From: Ignavibacteria bacterium RIFOXYC2_FULL_35_21
GTDB lineage: Bacteria; Bacteroidota; Ignavibacteria; Kapaibacteriales; UBA2268
DNA length: 53,843 bases
Reading direction: 5' to 3'
NCBI GenBank assembly: GCA_001804705.1
Contig: MHAY01000036.1
Span: 236 to 54,078, forward strand
Shown here: positions 26,734 to 35,227 of the stretch, in pieces
Layout of the letters: each line of letters begins with the position of its first letter
Numbering within the stretch: position 1 is the first letter of the stretch
Program-made: the position numbers and the translations under genes
Notes under the pieces: model-generated
What the model was told of the DNA's origin: nothing
What the model saw: only the letters and a program-made list of their open reading frames with translations
Database searches by the model: none

Positions 26734-28716
26734 CTATTTCACTACTACTGTCTTTAGGGCTACCACTCCATATTTGCTCGATAACATGATAAAGTAAATT
26801 CCCGATGGAATTGATTCTCCGTTCATGTCGTTGCAGTCCCAATCAATGTTTTGAGTGCCTTCATGGAGTAAAATATTACCAAAATTATTAATCTCGCTTC
26901 CATAAGAATTGATAATCTGAATATTGGCATTAACTGTTTCGACTGCAGTTATTTCGATTTTAGCTTTGCCGTTCACAGGATTTGGAATTATCTTTAAGAG
27001 CAAATTATAATGAATTGTTTCCTCCTGAACCGAGTTTACATGTAATGCTACGGTTACTTCAGATGAATCTGTGCATTCATTAGAATTTGTTTCAATGACC
27101 TTCAATTTTCCCGAACTCAACTCCCCCCAGTGAATATCAACTTCGGATAGGTTATCCGAACCGATAAATGTTCCTCCTTCGACAATCCATTTATACACCG
27201 AACCGGGATTATTGCTGACGGAATAATGTACATCGGCATTATTCAGAGCAGAAATAGGGCCATTGATTATTGGAGTTGGCAAAGTATCAATTGTAATATC
27301 GTTACCGTTATCCGTACCTGATATTCCGGGATTAGAGCTTACGACACGAATCCGGTAACCTGTGCCAGCACCTGAGTTTTTTGGTATTTGAGCAGAAATT
27401 GTACCTGAGCCTACCGAATTTATACTCCCAATTTCCGTCGGATTTATAAAACTTCCGGCTGTATCACTTAATTGAGCGGTAAAAATATTGTCAGGTAAAA
27501 ATATTCCAGTAATTTGATATGGGAGAGAAAAGTTTGTCCCTGCACAAAATTGAGAAGAAACAGAGCTTGTAGTAATAGTATTTGTTATACCCGAACCGGG
27601 ATTACCAGTAGGATTGCGTTTATAGTAAATCGCCTTATGTCCGTCCCGGCTGTCTGTCCAAATGACATGGACAACGGTACCTGTAACAGCAATAAAAGCA
27701 GTAAAGGGCTGCGAGGAAGAGCTAACCAGCTTAACTGTACTATCCCAAGTTGTTCCGCAATCCCTTGAGTGCAAGTAAAAGATTCCACTGCCGCACCAAA
27801 CGACATGTACATTGGAATCACTACGGACAATATTGGGATAAATCGAGCTTAAAGCATCGGAAGAAAGCCGCTCTTCGGAGCCCCAGTTTGAACCGTAATC
27901 CGAAGAATGAAGGTGATAAATGTCAAAATCGCCATTGCGGCGGTCTCCCCAAACGAGGTCAACATCGGAAGCTGAGACTGAAAGCACAGGGCAATAAGCA
28001 AAAGCAGAAGAATTAGTTCTTTGAATTTCGAGTCCCCAAGTTATACCCAAATCAGTTGAACGCCGGTAAAAAGTTTGCATTGTATCTGTCCGGTTATCGT
28101 TCCATGCTAAATGCACATAACCTCCGCCGGCGGCAATTGAAGGGTCTTCAGAGCGTCCGCTCGCATTGGAAATCTGAGAGGCAGGGCCCCAGCTTGTTCC
28201 GTTATTAGTCGAGCGGCGGCACCACACTTCCGAATTGTCAGAGCTGTTACTGTTAAGAGCAACAAAAACAATGCTGTCCGAAGCTGCGATAGATGGCCAC
28301 CAATAATAGCTGCCAAGCGAAATCGGACTTCCCCATGTGTTCCCGCCGTCGGTTGAACGAATATAATTTGATGTTCTGCTTCCGGGGATGCTGTCCCGGT
28401 ATGCAACATGAACATTATTTCCGGCAACAGCAATCGAACAATAATCCGAAATGCTGGGAATTCCTGTGAGCCTTGTATCGGGTCCCCAGGAAACACCGGC
28501 ATCGGTCGAGCGTTTATAGTAAATGCCATTGCCATTATTACCAATGTCTATCCATACTACATGTACTACATTGCCATTGACGGCAATGCACTGCCCCATG
28601 TTTTCGTTTGTCTGAGCGTTGACTTCACCTGTCGAAAGCTTGCGGTCAGGCTCCCACTGTGAATATATGTTTGAACACAATAAAATTAAAACAAGAAAAA
28701 GTATATAATTCTTCAC
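26734..28716 (-). CDS. T9SS-exported sialidase-fold propeller protein
   Basis: This 660-residue protein has a signal peptide (about 1-19). Repeated propeller blades carry Asp-box-like motifs such as RSTDAGVSWGPD, RSTDGGNTWGSP and RSTNNGTSWGPA, alternating with VHVVW strands. A PKD/Ig-like region follows (about 380-560), and the T9SS sorting domain ends in VALKTVVVK. The repeats are very regular, suggesting recent internal expansion. The start codon is GTG at 28716, with GGGTGG just upstream. No catalytic residues of true sialidases were recognised. It lies upstream of, and in line with, the 933-residue propeller gene; both are probably surface or secreted proteins of related use. Confidence 0.85.
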   Translation of the reverse strand: MKNYILFLVLILLCSNIYSQWEPDRKLSTGEVNAQTNENMGQCIAVNGNVVHVVWIDIGNNGNGIYYKRSTDAGVSWGPDTRLTGIPSISDYCSIAVAGNNVHVAYRDSIPGSRTSNYIRSTDGGNTWGSPISLGSYYWWPSIAASDSIVFVALNSNSSDNSEVWCRRSTNNGTSWGPASQISNASGRSEDPSIAAGGGYVHLAWNDNRTDTMQTFYRRSTDLGITWGLEIQRTNSSAFAYCPVLSVSASDVDLVWGDRRNGDFDIYHLHSSDYGSNWGSEERLSSDALSSIYPNIVRSDSNVHVVWCGSGIFYLHSRDCGTTWDSTVKLVSSSSQPFTAFIAVTGTVVHVIWTDSRDGHKAIYYKRNPTGNPGSGITNTITTSSVSSQFCAGTNFSLPYQITGIFLPDNIFTAQLSDTAGSFINPTEIGSINSVGSGTISAQIPKNSGAGTGYRIRVVSSNPGISGTDNGNDITIDTLPTPIINGPISALNNADVHYSVSNNPGSVYKWIVEGGTFIGSDNLSEVDIHWGELSSGKLKVIETNSNECTDSSEVTVALHVNSVQEETIHYNLLLKIIPNPVNGKAKIEITAVETVNANIQIINSYGSEINNFGNILLHEGTQNIDWDCNDMNGESIPSGIYFIMLSSKYGVVALKTVVVK

Positions 28717-28823
28717 ACACCACCCTTTATTAAACTAACTTTTATAACTACAAAATTAATTATCAAATCACGTTACGCAAAAATTATTATTTCTATATTA
28801 AATAATTATTAATTTTAAATTTT

Positions 28824-29132
28824 TCAATTTTCAATCATTTTTTCAATTTTTAAAAAAATAGATTTTTCAAATTCAACTATATCTTGAGTAGAACAATCAA
28901 TATGAAATCTCAACATTTTTAAATCAATCGTTTTAAAACTATAATCATTAAAATTAATAATAAATGATAACTTTTGATAATGTTGATAATTTGTTATATA
29001 AATATCATCTATGTCAAATTTCAACATATCTTTTTTAAAAGGATATATCCATTTTATTATACGTGGCATTAATAACCTCACAAAATCATAAATTCCCAAA
29101 ATAATCTTAATTATTAAACCTGCTTCTGCCAT
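28824..29132 (-). CDS. Small hypothetical protein
   Basis: This is a 102-residue frame with an amphipathic/hydrophobic N-terminus (LIIKIILGIYDFVRLLMP) and a beta-rich remainder (LSFIINFNDYSFKTIDLKMLRF). I do not recognise it. It could be a small membrane-associated protein at the edge of the restriction-modification locus, whose AT-rich composition it shares. It is 187 bp downstream of the methyltransferase stop. Because the region is so AT-rich, a chance ORF is possible. Confidence 0.4.
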   Translation of the reverse strand: MAEAGLIIKIILGIYDFVRLLMPRIIKWIYPFKKDMLKFDIDDIYITNYQHYQKLSFIINFNDYSFKTIDLKMLRFHIDCSTQDIVEFEKSIFLKIEKMIEN

Positions 29133-29319
29133 TTCAAACTCATTTTATTATGAATATTTTTATGTCAAGTTGCATATAACAAAAAAACTCAACAAAAGTT
29201 ATAAAAAAATCCTGATTTATTTAATATTAATGTTTTAAGTTCATTAAATATGCAGGATAAAGATTTTTTGAAGAATTACTTTTTTTTCAATTTTTCTTAA
29301 ACTATGATAGAATAAATAT

Positions 29320-30225
29320 TTAAAGTTCAAATGATTGCTGACTGATAAAATTCTTAATTCTTTTATCAGCATTAGTTTTATATTCAGGATTAATGTCATA
29401 TCCAACAAAGTTACGATGTGATTTTAGCGCGGCTATGGCTGTTGTTCCACTTCCCATGAATGGGTCAAGAATAATATCATCTTTAAATGAATATAATTGA
29501 ATTAGTCTGTATGGAAGTTCTTCAGGAAATGGGGCAGGATGATTAACTTTCTTAGCTGATTCGGGATTCATTGTCCAAACTGATTTTGTCCACTCCATAA
29601 ACTGCTCACGAGTTATAGTATTTTCTTTTACACCGTTTTTTCTTTGGTAATCGCCCTTTGAAAAAATCAAAATGTATTCATGAACATCCCTTAGAACGGG
29701 ATTTGTTGCGGATTGCCAGCTACCCCAAGCCATAGAAGTACCTGCACCTGCTCCTTTGTTCCATATTATTTCGCCACGCATGTTGAATCCAATTTCAATC
29801 ATAATCTTAGAAATTAAATCCGATAAGGGGATATATGGCTTTCTTCCTATGTTTGCTACATTTATACAGGCTCTGCCTCCATTTACTAATACACGATAGG
29901 TTTCAGAGAAAACATTTTTTAATAAATCAAGGTATTCAACAAGAGATAAATCTTCGTCATAGACTTTTGAAACGTTGTAAGGAGGTGATGTAATCATTAG
30001 ATGAATCGAATTATCAGGAATTAAATTCAAATTTTCCGAACTTCCAAGAACTATGGTGTTTAATAATTCTTTTGGAAATTTATTTTCGAACACTTCGTTT
30101 GAATTATTTTTACTTAATTCTGAATATAATTTCGAATTGTAGAATTTTGAAGAATCGTGATTAATTCTACCATTAGTCCCAAAAGAGCATGTTGTTGTTC
30201 TATTTTTAGTTTTTTTTAGTTTCAT
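29320..30225 (-). CDS. DNA methyltransferase of a ThaI-like RM system (probable N4-cytosine)
   Basis: This 301-residue beta-class DNA methyltransferase has the catalytic TSPPYN motif (about residue 80) before the C-terminal AdoMet motif DPFMGSGTT. The order identifies the beta class of m4C/m6A enzymes. Ser in SPPY is typical of N4-cytosine enzymes. That agrees with the adjacent ThaI-like endonuclease, since ThaI's known site CGCG has no adenine. The gene overlaps the small CxxC gene by 20 bp, which in turn overlaps the endonuclease gene. The start at 30225 gives a Lys/Thr-rich N-terminus of 15-20 residues that may be unstructured. The methylated base is inference. Confidence 0.88.
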   Translation of the reverse strand: MKLKKTKNRTTTCSFGTNGRINHDSSKFYNSKLYSELSKNNSNEVFENKFPKELLNTIVLGSSENLNLIPDNSIHLMITSPPYNVSKVYDEDLSLVEYLDLLKNVFSETYRVLVNGGRACINVANIGRKPYIPLSDLISKIMIEIGFNMRGEIIWNKGAGAGTSMAWGSWQSATNPVLRDVHEYILIFSKGDYQRKNGVKENTITREQFMEWTKSVWTMNPESAKKVNHPAPFPEELPYRLIQLYSFKDDIILDPFMGSGTTAIAALKSHRNFVGYDINPEYKTNADKRIKNFISQQSFEL

Positions 30226-30622
30226 TGTAAATAAAGACCTTTGCTATTATTGGGATTATATTCTGTGAATTAAACTTTCGTAATTTAATGTCATCGAAAG
30301 AAAAATATTGAGACCATTGGCAACAATTTAAAGACTTTACCCATAATGTAGCGATTTTTTTTAAATAATTAAAGGTTATACCATATGTAAAAGGTCCTGG
30401 CTCCATATGATGAGGCCTTTCACATACAGGACATATATACTTTTCTACTCCATATACTTCCCAGTCTGGAGAAAACTCCCAACAGATTTTCTTGATAGGA
30501 GTATCATTTATTACTAGTAGAGCATCGATCTCATTTGAATGAGATACTGTATTTGTTTTTTCTCGTTTGTTTCGAGATGAAATTTTTATAGTTTCCTTTA
30601 TCATGTCTAATCCTGTTGCCAT
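30206..30622 (-). CDS. Small CxxC protein between endonuclease and methyltransferase
   Basis: This 138-residue protein of unknown family contains a zinc-knuckle-like CPVCERPHH motif at about residue 65 and a further CC pair at about 105, so a metal site is plausible. It overlaps the endonuclease stop by 16 bp and the methyltransferase start by 20 bp. That arrangement argues that all three are translated as a unit. It lacks a helix-turn-helix of the usual controller (C) protein type. It might be a specificity or control accessory, a structural part of the nuclease, or an unrelated gene captured in the operon. Confidence 0.7.
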   Translation of the reverse strand: MATGLDMIKETIKISSRNKREKTNTVSHSNEIDALLVINDTPIKKICWEFSPDWEVYGVEKYICPVCERPHHMEPGPFTYGITFNYLKKIATLWVKSLNCCQWSQYFSFDDIKLRKFNSQNIIPIIAKVFIYNETKKN

Positions 30623-31239
30623 AATTCAACCCATCGGTCAAAAGCATTATAGTTTATTATTTCTTTTATCCATTCAATTGGGATTTTCAAAGTACTTTTT
30701 TGCTGTGTTAGCGCCTTTAAACCTTTTGCTGTTAATTCGACACCTCTTGGGTTTGTACCTGCTTTCGGAAGTTTTATATATTCATTTTTACCTAAACTTT
30801 TAAAAACATCTAATTGGATTTCTTTGGTGATATAATACAAAAAGCCTCCATTATTCCAATTAATCTGAGCAAGCATCATGTCATATTTTGGTTTGTAATT
30901 TTCCCGAAAAGATAATGCACTATCAGCATCCACTGTCCATACAAGTTTAACACCTGATAAATTTTTTCCTGTTATTGTTTTAATTGAAATGGGATTGTTA
31001 AATACAAGTACATCAATCTCAGGTTCGGTAATCGGAATATCAGTTTTAACATTCTTATCTCCAAATTTGTATATTAATAAAGCTACTAATATTCTTTCTC
31101 TCAAGCTACCAACTTCCATACCTACTCTACCTGCTCTTGAGCTTTCAAGCTCAGCCATATAAAATAACTTTGGGAGTTTGTTTTGTATTTTACTCACAAT
31201 TTTATCATCTGTAAACAAAGTCTTGATTTGTTTATCCAT
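30607..31239 (-). CDS. ThaI-family type II restriction endonuclease
   Basis: This 210-residue protein resembles the ThaI family of type II endonucleases, which includes the CGCG-cutting enzyme. It carries the segment GMEVGSLRERILVALLIYKF and then a PD-(D/E)xK-like core, EPEIDVLVFNNPISIKT, with Asp and Lys placed as catalytic residues. It is cytoplasmic and acts on unmodified DNA. It is first in a three-gene overlapping minus-strand operon ending in the methyltransferase. The family assignment is from memory of the pattern, and the recognition site of this member is not visible in the sequence. Confidence 0.8.
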   Translation of the reverse strand: MDKQIKTLFTDDKIVSKIQNKLPKLFYMAELESSRAGRVGMEVGSLRERILVALLIYKFGDKNVKTDIPITEPEIDVLVFNNPISIKTITGKNLSGVKLVWTVDADSALSFRENYKPKYDMMLAQINWNNGGFLYYITKEIQLDVFKSLGKNEYIKLPKAGTNPRGVELTAKGLKALTQQKSTLKIPIEWIKEIINYNAFDRWVELWQQD

Positions 31240-31321
31240 GCTGATTTACAAATAAAGTTTAATATAAAAAGTAATATACAAAATTACATCAATTCATCAA
31301 TTGTGAAAATAATTTTAATTA

Positions 31322-32383
31322 TCATTTTTCCTTCAGTGAAATCAACTCCGATACATATTGTACGAGTGAAATCATCTTTGAATAGTGCATTCGCTTGGGA
31401 CCTATTAATCCGATTGCTCCGGAGGCAGAGCCAATGCGGTAATTGGTAACTATGAGGCTGTAATCGTCCAAAGGCTTGGTGCGGATTTCCTTACCTATCA
31501 AAACTTTCACACCATTTGTATCCTCATATTTATCGAGCAGGTGAACGATTATTTCTTCGTTTTCTACGAGTTCAATGACGCCGCGAACCTTTTCCAGGTC
31601 TTCAAATTCCGGATTTTTCAGCAGGTTCTGAGTTCCTGCAATATGTATTCTGTCCTTCGTACCCTGGCTTTCGAAGATTTTATCAATCGAGCCGAGAAAT
31701 AATCTAATCAGCGGTGTGTCATAATGACTGATGTCGCTGACCATCTCATAGAAATTATCCCTTATGAACTTCAAAGTCTTCCCTGCTATCCTCTCGTTTA
31801 AGTAGCTTGTTATTTCGTCGAGAAGCTTCAGGTCAATCTGAATTTCCGATTCGAGAGTTACAGTACGCACAATGTTTGAATCGAGTGCAAGTACAACCAA
31901 GAGCTTGGTAGAAGAAAGTGCAATCAGTTCGATTTTCAATACAATCAATTCGGTTAGATGTGGAATTTCCACGATGCCAAGGTAACGGGAAATCATTCCC
32001 AGCAGACGGGAAGCGTCCTTCAACACTGTATCGCTTGTACTTGTCGAAAGGTTTTGTTTCAGAGTCAGAATTTCCCTGCCGGTTAGTTTTTCAATATTCA
32101 TCAATGAATCAACATAAAAGCGATAGCCTTTGTCGGTCGGGATTCTTCCGGCAGACGTATGTGGATGGCTGATGAACTGCATTTCTTCTAAGTCGGACAT
32201 TACATTTCTGATTGTTGCAGGACTGAGCTTCATCTCCTTCTCAAGATATTTAGCCAGATGCCTCGAACCTATTGGTGCGGCTTTCAGAATGTAAAGGTGA
32301 ATGATTGAACGTAAAATATCCCTCTCGCGGGATGTAAGGTCCCGTCCATAAGAATCATCCGATATAATTACTTTAGAAGTCAT
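31322..32383 (-). CDS. hrcA: Heat-inducible transcription repressor HrcA
   Basis: This 353-residue HrcA has the N-terminal winged helix (LTSRERDILRSIIHLYI ... LSPATIRNVMSDLEEM) and the HPHTSAGRIPTDKGYRFYVD signature. The C-terminal GAF-like domain includes GASGAIGLIGPKRMHYSKM-type sequence. HrcA represses groESL/dnaK operons through CIRCE operators. Here it stands alone, with neither grpE nor dnaK beside it, and I see no CIRCE inverted repeat (TTAGCACTC...GAGTGCTAA) upstream. Autoregulation is therefore not evident. Length is normal. Confidence 0.95.
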   Translation of the reverse strand: MTSKVIISDDSYGRDLTSRERDILRSIIHLYILKAAPIGSRHLAKYLEKEMKLSPATIRNVMSDLEEMQFISHPHTSAGRIPTDKGYRFYVDSLMNIEKLTGREILTLKQNLSTSTSDTVLKDASRLLGMISRYLGIVEIPHLTELIVLKIELIALSSTKLLVVLALDSNIVRTVTLESEIQIDLKLLDEITSYLNERIAGKTLKFIRDNFYEMVSDISHYDTPLIRLFLGSIDKIFESQGTKDRIHIAGTQNLLKNPEFEDLEKVRGVIELVENEEIIVHLLDKYEDTNGVKVLIGKEIRTKPLDDYSLIVTNYRIGSASGAIGLIGPKRMHYSKMISLVQYVSELISLKEK

Positions 32384-32471
32384 ATTTTTTCTTTACAATT
32401 TAAGCCAGAAGTTTGTTTTTGACAAATACAGTCTGTTTATATTACTGCTTATCGGATGTGAGGATTATTCC

Positions 32472-32771
32472 CTAAAGTATTTTTTTAATCTCATCAGGAT
32501 TCTTGCGACAGTCCCAAATAGAGAGAATTGAAATTGTATCTGATTCTTCTTTGTAAAATATTCTATAATCTTTCAATGTTTTGCATCTCACATCTTCAAA
32601 ATCGGTAGGAATTCCTATTTTCGGAAATATTGAAATCTGTATAACTGCATTTTTTATTAATTCATTCAATTTTCGGCTGTATTGATTGGATTTATTTCTT
32701 TCGTTCCAGTATTGGAGGATTTCTTTTCGATTAATATGTGCCTGATGAGACCAGATTACACGTTTAGCCAT
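32472..32771 (-). CDS. RelE/ParE-family toxin
   Basis: This 99-residue protein has the RelE/ParE fold pattern: WSHQAHINRKEILQYWNERN at helix 1, a middle helical pair, then VRCKTLKDYRIFYKEESDTISILSIWDCRKNP. The KDYRIFYK and SIWDCR strands are typical. It is encoded 3' of a small antitoxin with a 16-bp overlap, the standard antitoxin-toxin order. Targets of the family are ribosome-bound mRNA (RelE) or gyrase (ParE), and which applies cannot be told from sequence. Confidence 0.88.
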   Translation of the reverse strand: MAKRVIWSHQAHINRKEILQYWNERNKSNQYSRKLNELIKNAVIQISIFPKIGIPTDFEDVRCKTLKDYRIFYKEESDTISILSIWDCRKNPDEIKKIL

Positions 32772-32992
32772 TCCTCTATTTCCTTATTTGCCTGGTCATT
32801 AGTAAGGTAATTACCAACTTCAATTTCTTTTATTCCTTTGATTATAGCTTCACGTTCTTTTTCATTGAGTTTATAAATATCTACATTTTCATTTTCAGGG
32901 TCAAGCAGGAGAATGGCTTCACGGAGTAAGAAAGCGTCCGTTGTCAGACGAACTTTATCAATCAATTTTTCTTTTAATTCGGCATTTGACAT
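32756..32992 (-). CDS. Unstab_antitox-type antitoxin (ParD-like)
   Basis: This 78-residue acidic helical protein matches the small putative addiction-module antitoxins that pair with RelE/ParE toxins. It has the characteristic C-terminal pattern LNEKEREAIIKGIKEIEVGNYLTNDQANKEIEEWL. It overlaps the toxin gene by 16 bp downstream and the preceding AF2212-like gene by 19 bp upstream. It neutralises the toxin by inference from order and family. Confidence 0.85.
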   Translation of the reverse strand: MSNAELKEKLIDKVRLTTDAFLLREAILLLDPENENVDIYKLNEKEREAIIKGIKEIEVGNYLTNDQANKEIEEWLNV

Positions 32993-33204
32993 TTATTGAC
33001 TCCATATAAATATTCATCAACTCTTTTGGACCAATCAGAAGGAGCATCAAAGTCAAGCTCAACCGCTTGCTCTAAAAATGATTTTTTTTCATCTTTTGCA
33101 GGTAAATCAATCGTAATCTTGACTTTTGTCTTGGGCTGCAAGGGCAAATCCTTATCTAATAATAAAGCACGATTCTTATATGTTGCTATTAAAGTTGTTA
33201 CCAT
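32974..33204 (-). CDS. AF2212/VapB-like antitoxin without a PIN partner
   Basis: This 76-residue protein has the compact beta N-terminus of DUF104/AF2212-type antitoxins (LIATYKNRALLLDKDLPLQPKTKVKITI) and the usual tail, ending SDWSKRVDEYLYG. Such genes normally precede a PIN-domain VapC toxin. Here the next gene, overlapping by 19 bp, is instead a ParD-like antitoxin with its ParE toxin. It therefore looks like an orphan antitoxin fused by position to another module, or a third regulatory component. About seven extra residues after DEYLYG probably reflect the junction. Confidence 0.75.
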   Translation of the reverse strand: MVTTLIATYKNRALLLDKDLPLQPKTKVKITIDLPAKDEKKSFLEQAVELDFDAPSDWSKRVDEYLYGVNKCQMPN

Positions 33205-33313
33205 CGTATATCCTATTTAATAAAATTTTTTTAATAAAAACGTATTGGACTTATTTACATTTTATAATATAAAGATGGATAATTTTCCTAAATATAATTA
33301 ATACAATTATTAC

Positions 33314-33796
33314 TCAATACTTAAACTTCTCTTTCAATTTCTTATAAACAACATCAGGAACAAACTCGCTTACGTCCTGCTTGTATTTTGCAAGTTCACG
33401 GATGATGCTTGAGTTAAGATAAGTATATCTTTCATGCGGCATCAGGAAAATAGTTTTGATTTCCGGTACAAGCTTACGGTTCATTAGTGCTAATTGAAAT
33501 TCATATTCAAAATCGGAAACAGCACGAATACCGCGAATAAGAGCCACAGCATTTTTCGAGCGGGCAAATTCTATTATCAAACCTTTATGCATTTCAACCT
33601 CGACGTTCGGAAGTTGTTTCAATGACTGGACTGCCAATTCGCATCGCTCTTCATCGCTGAATAGCACTTCCTTCTTCGAGTTAACTGCAATTACAACAAT
33701 GATTTTATCGAACATCTGTGATGCACGCTCGATTACGTCCACATGCCCGTTGGTAATCGGGTCGAATGTTCCGGGATATACGGCAATTCTTTGCAT
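33314..33796 (-). CDS. coaD: Phosphopantetheine adenylyltransferase CoaD
   Basis: This 160-residue enzyme of coenzyme A biosynthesis transfers AMP from ATP to 4'-phosphopantetheine. Landmarks are YPGTFDPITNGHVD with the nucleotidyltransferase T/HxGH motif, GIRAVSDFEYEFQLALMN, and the ISSTxxR-like YLNSSIIREL. I start it at ATG 33796, because the extra 13 upstream residues are not CoaD-like. A second, truncated copy of its first 20 codons lies at about 35308-35367, and the intervening toxin-antitoxin module ends 49 bp upstream of this start. That suggests the module was inserted at the coaD 5' end. Confidence 0.95.
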   Translation of the reverse strand: MQRIAVYPGTFDPITNGHVDVIERASQMFDKIIVVIAVNSKKEVLFSDEERCELAVQSLKQLPNVEVEMHKGLIIEFARSKNAVALIRGIRAVSDFEYEFQLALMNRKLVPEIKTIFLMPHERYTYLNSSIIRELAKYKQDVSEFVPDVVYKKLKEKFKY

Positions 33797-33845
33797 AATG
33801 TATAAATAATATTTATTAATTTTAAAAAGAATCAATTCAATTATT

Positions 33846-34910
33846 TCAATTCATTTTTTCTCTAAATCTTGAAATTGATTTCCAATCTCTATAACCTTCA
33901 AAAGCTAACCTGCCTGCAACTATACCTTCAGGAATTGAGATTTCATTTGAAAATGATATTATAGATTCATCTGAATAATTGTGCTTTTTTAGAAATATTT
34001 CATATTCGTTTTTAGGTATTAAAACATTTCTTGCAAATTCATCAGCTTCCTTTTCATCATCTGATACATTCTTATATTTTTCTTCGAAATCAATGAAAAT
34101 GTTCTTCTTACTATGTTTCAGTATATGGCATATTTCGTGAAATACAGTAAACCAGAAGATGTCGGTATATTTATTTCTGTCACTTATTTGTATCACAGGA
34201 TTGTCCTTTATCCATCTAACAACTCCATTTATATATGTATTTTCAAAATAGGGAATGAAAACAAAATAAACACCAATATCAAAAAGATATTCTTTTAATT
34301 TTCTTATAGATTCTTTAAAGTCAATGTGAGTTAATTTTCTGATATCAGATATACTATTAATTAAAGTTTTTCTGCTAAATTGGCCTATATTTTCTTTTCT
34401 GAACTCAATTTCTCCGCATCTCAACCAGGCTATTAATGACTCTTTATTAGGTTCCTGAAATGATTTTCTGAATTGTAAAGAATAAGTTTTGGGAATATTT
34501 AATAAAGATGATACAGCATAAAACTTATGCAATTCAAAAACTTTTTCTTCTCGAACATCTGTTCTTTTAACATATCCGAGATGAGCAAGTTTATTATATA
34601 TTTTAAATTTTGGCAGGTGTTTAATTTCTTCATTTATTTGCTTTACAAAATTCAGTCTTGTTCTGTTTTCATCATACAGTTTTTGTAAATTATTCCAAAA
34701 GATAGCTGAAATATCAAAAACAGTTTCCAATTTTAAGGCTGTTTCAGTAGTTATTGGTGAATATCCCTTAATTATTGCAGTTATATGCTTTTCAGTCATA
34801 GATATTCTGATAGCAAGCTGTTTTTGACTCAAACCATAAGCATCAAGTGTTTTTTTTAGTGTCAGTCCGGGATGCTCGATAAAGTTCGGATAATATTTTA
34901 AATTTCTCAT
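33846..34910 (-). CDS. HigA-type HTH fused to ImmA/IrrE metallopeptidase
   Basis: This 354-residue protein has an N-terminal Xre/HigA helix-turn-helix (LTLKKTLDAYGLSQKQLAIR ... TETALKLETVF, about 15-80), a helical middle, and a C-terminal ImmA/IrrE zinc peptidase domain. The zinc motif is HEICHILKH (about residue 255), with a downstream Glu in DEKEADEFARNVLIP. Such fusions serve as antitoxin-repressors that may be relieved by proteolysis. It starts 2 bp after the HigB-like toxin gene, giving toxin-first HigBA order. It probably represses its own operon. It lies inside the segment flanked by the coaD 5' repeats. Confidence 0.88.
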   Translation of the reverse strand: MRNLKYYPNFIEHPGLTLKKTLDAYGLSQKQLAIRISMTEKHITAIIKGYSPITTETALKLETVFDISAIFWNNLQKLYDENRTRLNFVKQINEEIKHLPKFKIYNKLAHLGYVKRTDVREEKVFELHKFYAVSSLLNIPKTYSLQFRKSFQEPNKESLIAWLRCGEIEFRKENIGQFSRKTLINSISDIRKLTHIDFKESIRKLKEYLFDIGVYFVFIPYFENTYINGVVRWIKDNPVIQISDRNKYTDIFWFTVFHEICHILKHSKKNIFIDFEEKYKNVSDDEKEADEFARNVLIPKNEYEIFLKKHNYSDESIISFSNEISIPEGIVAGRLAFEGYRDWKSISRFREKMN

Positions 34911-34912
34911 TC

Positions 34913-35227
34913 TTAATGATAATCAATTATTTCTAAAATTTTTATTTTATTTATATTTTTAAAATCCTTCGATTTTGTTTCTAAAGGTTCAATCAGCAAT
35001 CTTTTCGGATGCTCCAAATATATTGCACATTGACTTTGTCTGCTAACTTTTAGCCAGTGTAAATGTGGAAATCTTAAATTCTCAATATCTTTCAAACTAT
35101 CTGCAGCTATCAAAAAATTTATATTTTCCAATAATAATTTCGCACAATTTTTACCGTAGCTTTTTGTCGATGCTTTTAAATCATTACATTCTTTTTCTAA
35201 TTTTGTTGACTTATATTCAATTTCCAT
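34913..35227 (-). CDS. HigB/RelE-type toxin
   Basis: This 104-residue basic protein of the plasmid-killer/HigB kind within the RelE superfamily has the closing pattern WLKVSRQSQCAIYLEHPKRLLIEPL. It is encoded immediately 5' of the HTH-ImmA gene with a 2-bp gap, which is the usual HigB-HigA order. It is predicted to be a ribosome-dependent mRNA interferase controlled by the downstream partner. The similarity is moderate, so the biochemical activity is inferred. Confidence 0.78.
   Translation of the reverse strand: MEIEYKSTKLEKECNDLKASTKSYGKNCAKLLLENINFLIAADSLKDIENLRFPHLHWLKVSRQSQCAIYLEHPKRLLIEPLETKSKDFKNINKIKILEIIDYH

Noticed and set aside
29320-31239. Avoidance of CGCG in the window as support for a CGCG-specific system
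   Set aside because: CGCG occurs at several places, for example at about 1268, 4013 and 23797, so no avoidance is evident by eye.
31240-32471. CIRCE operator near hrcA
   Set aside because: No TTAGCACTC/GAGTGCTAA pair was found on either side of the gene.
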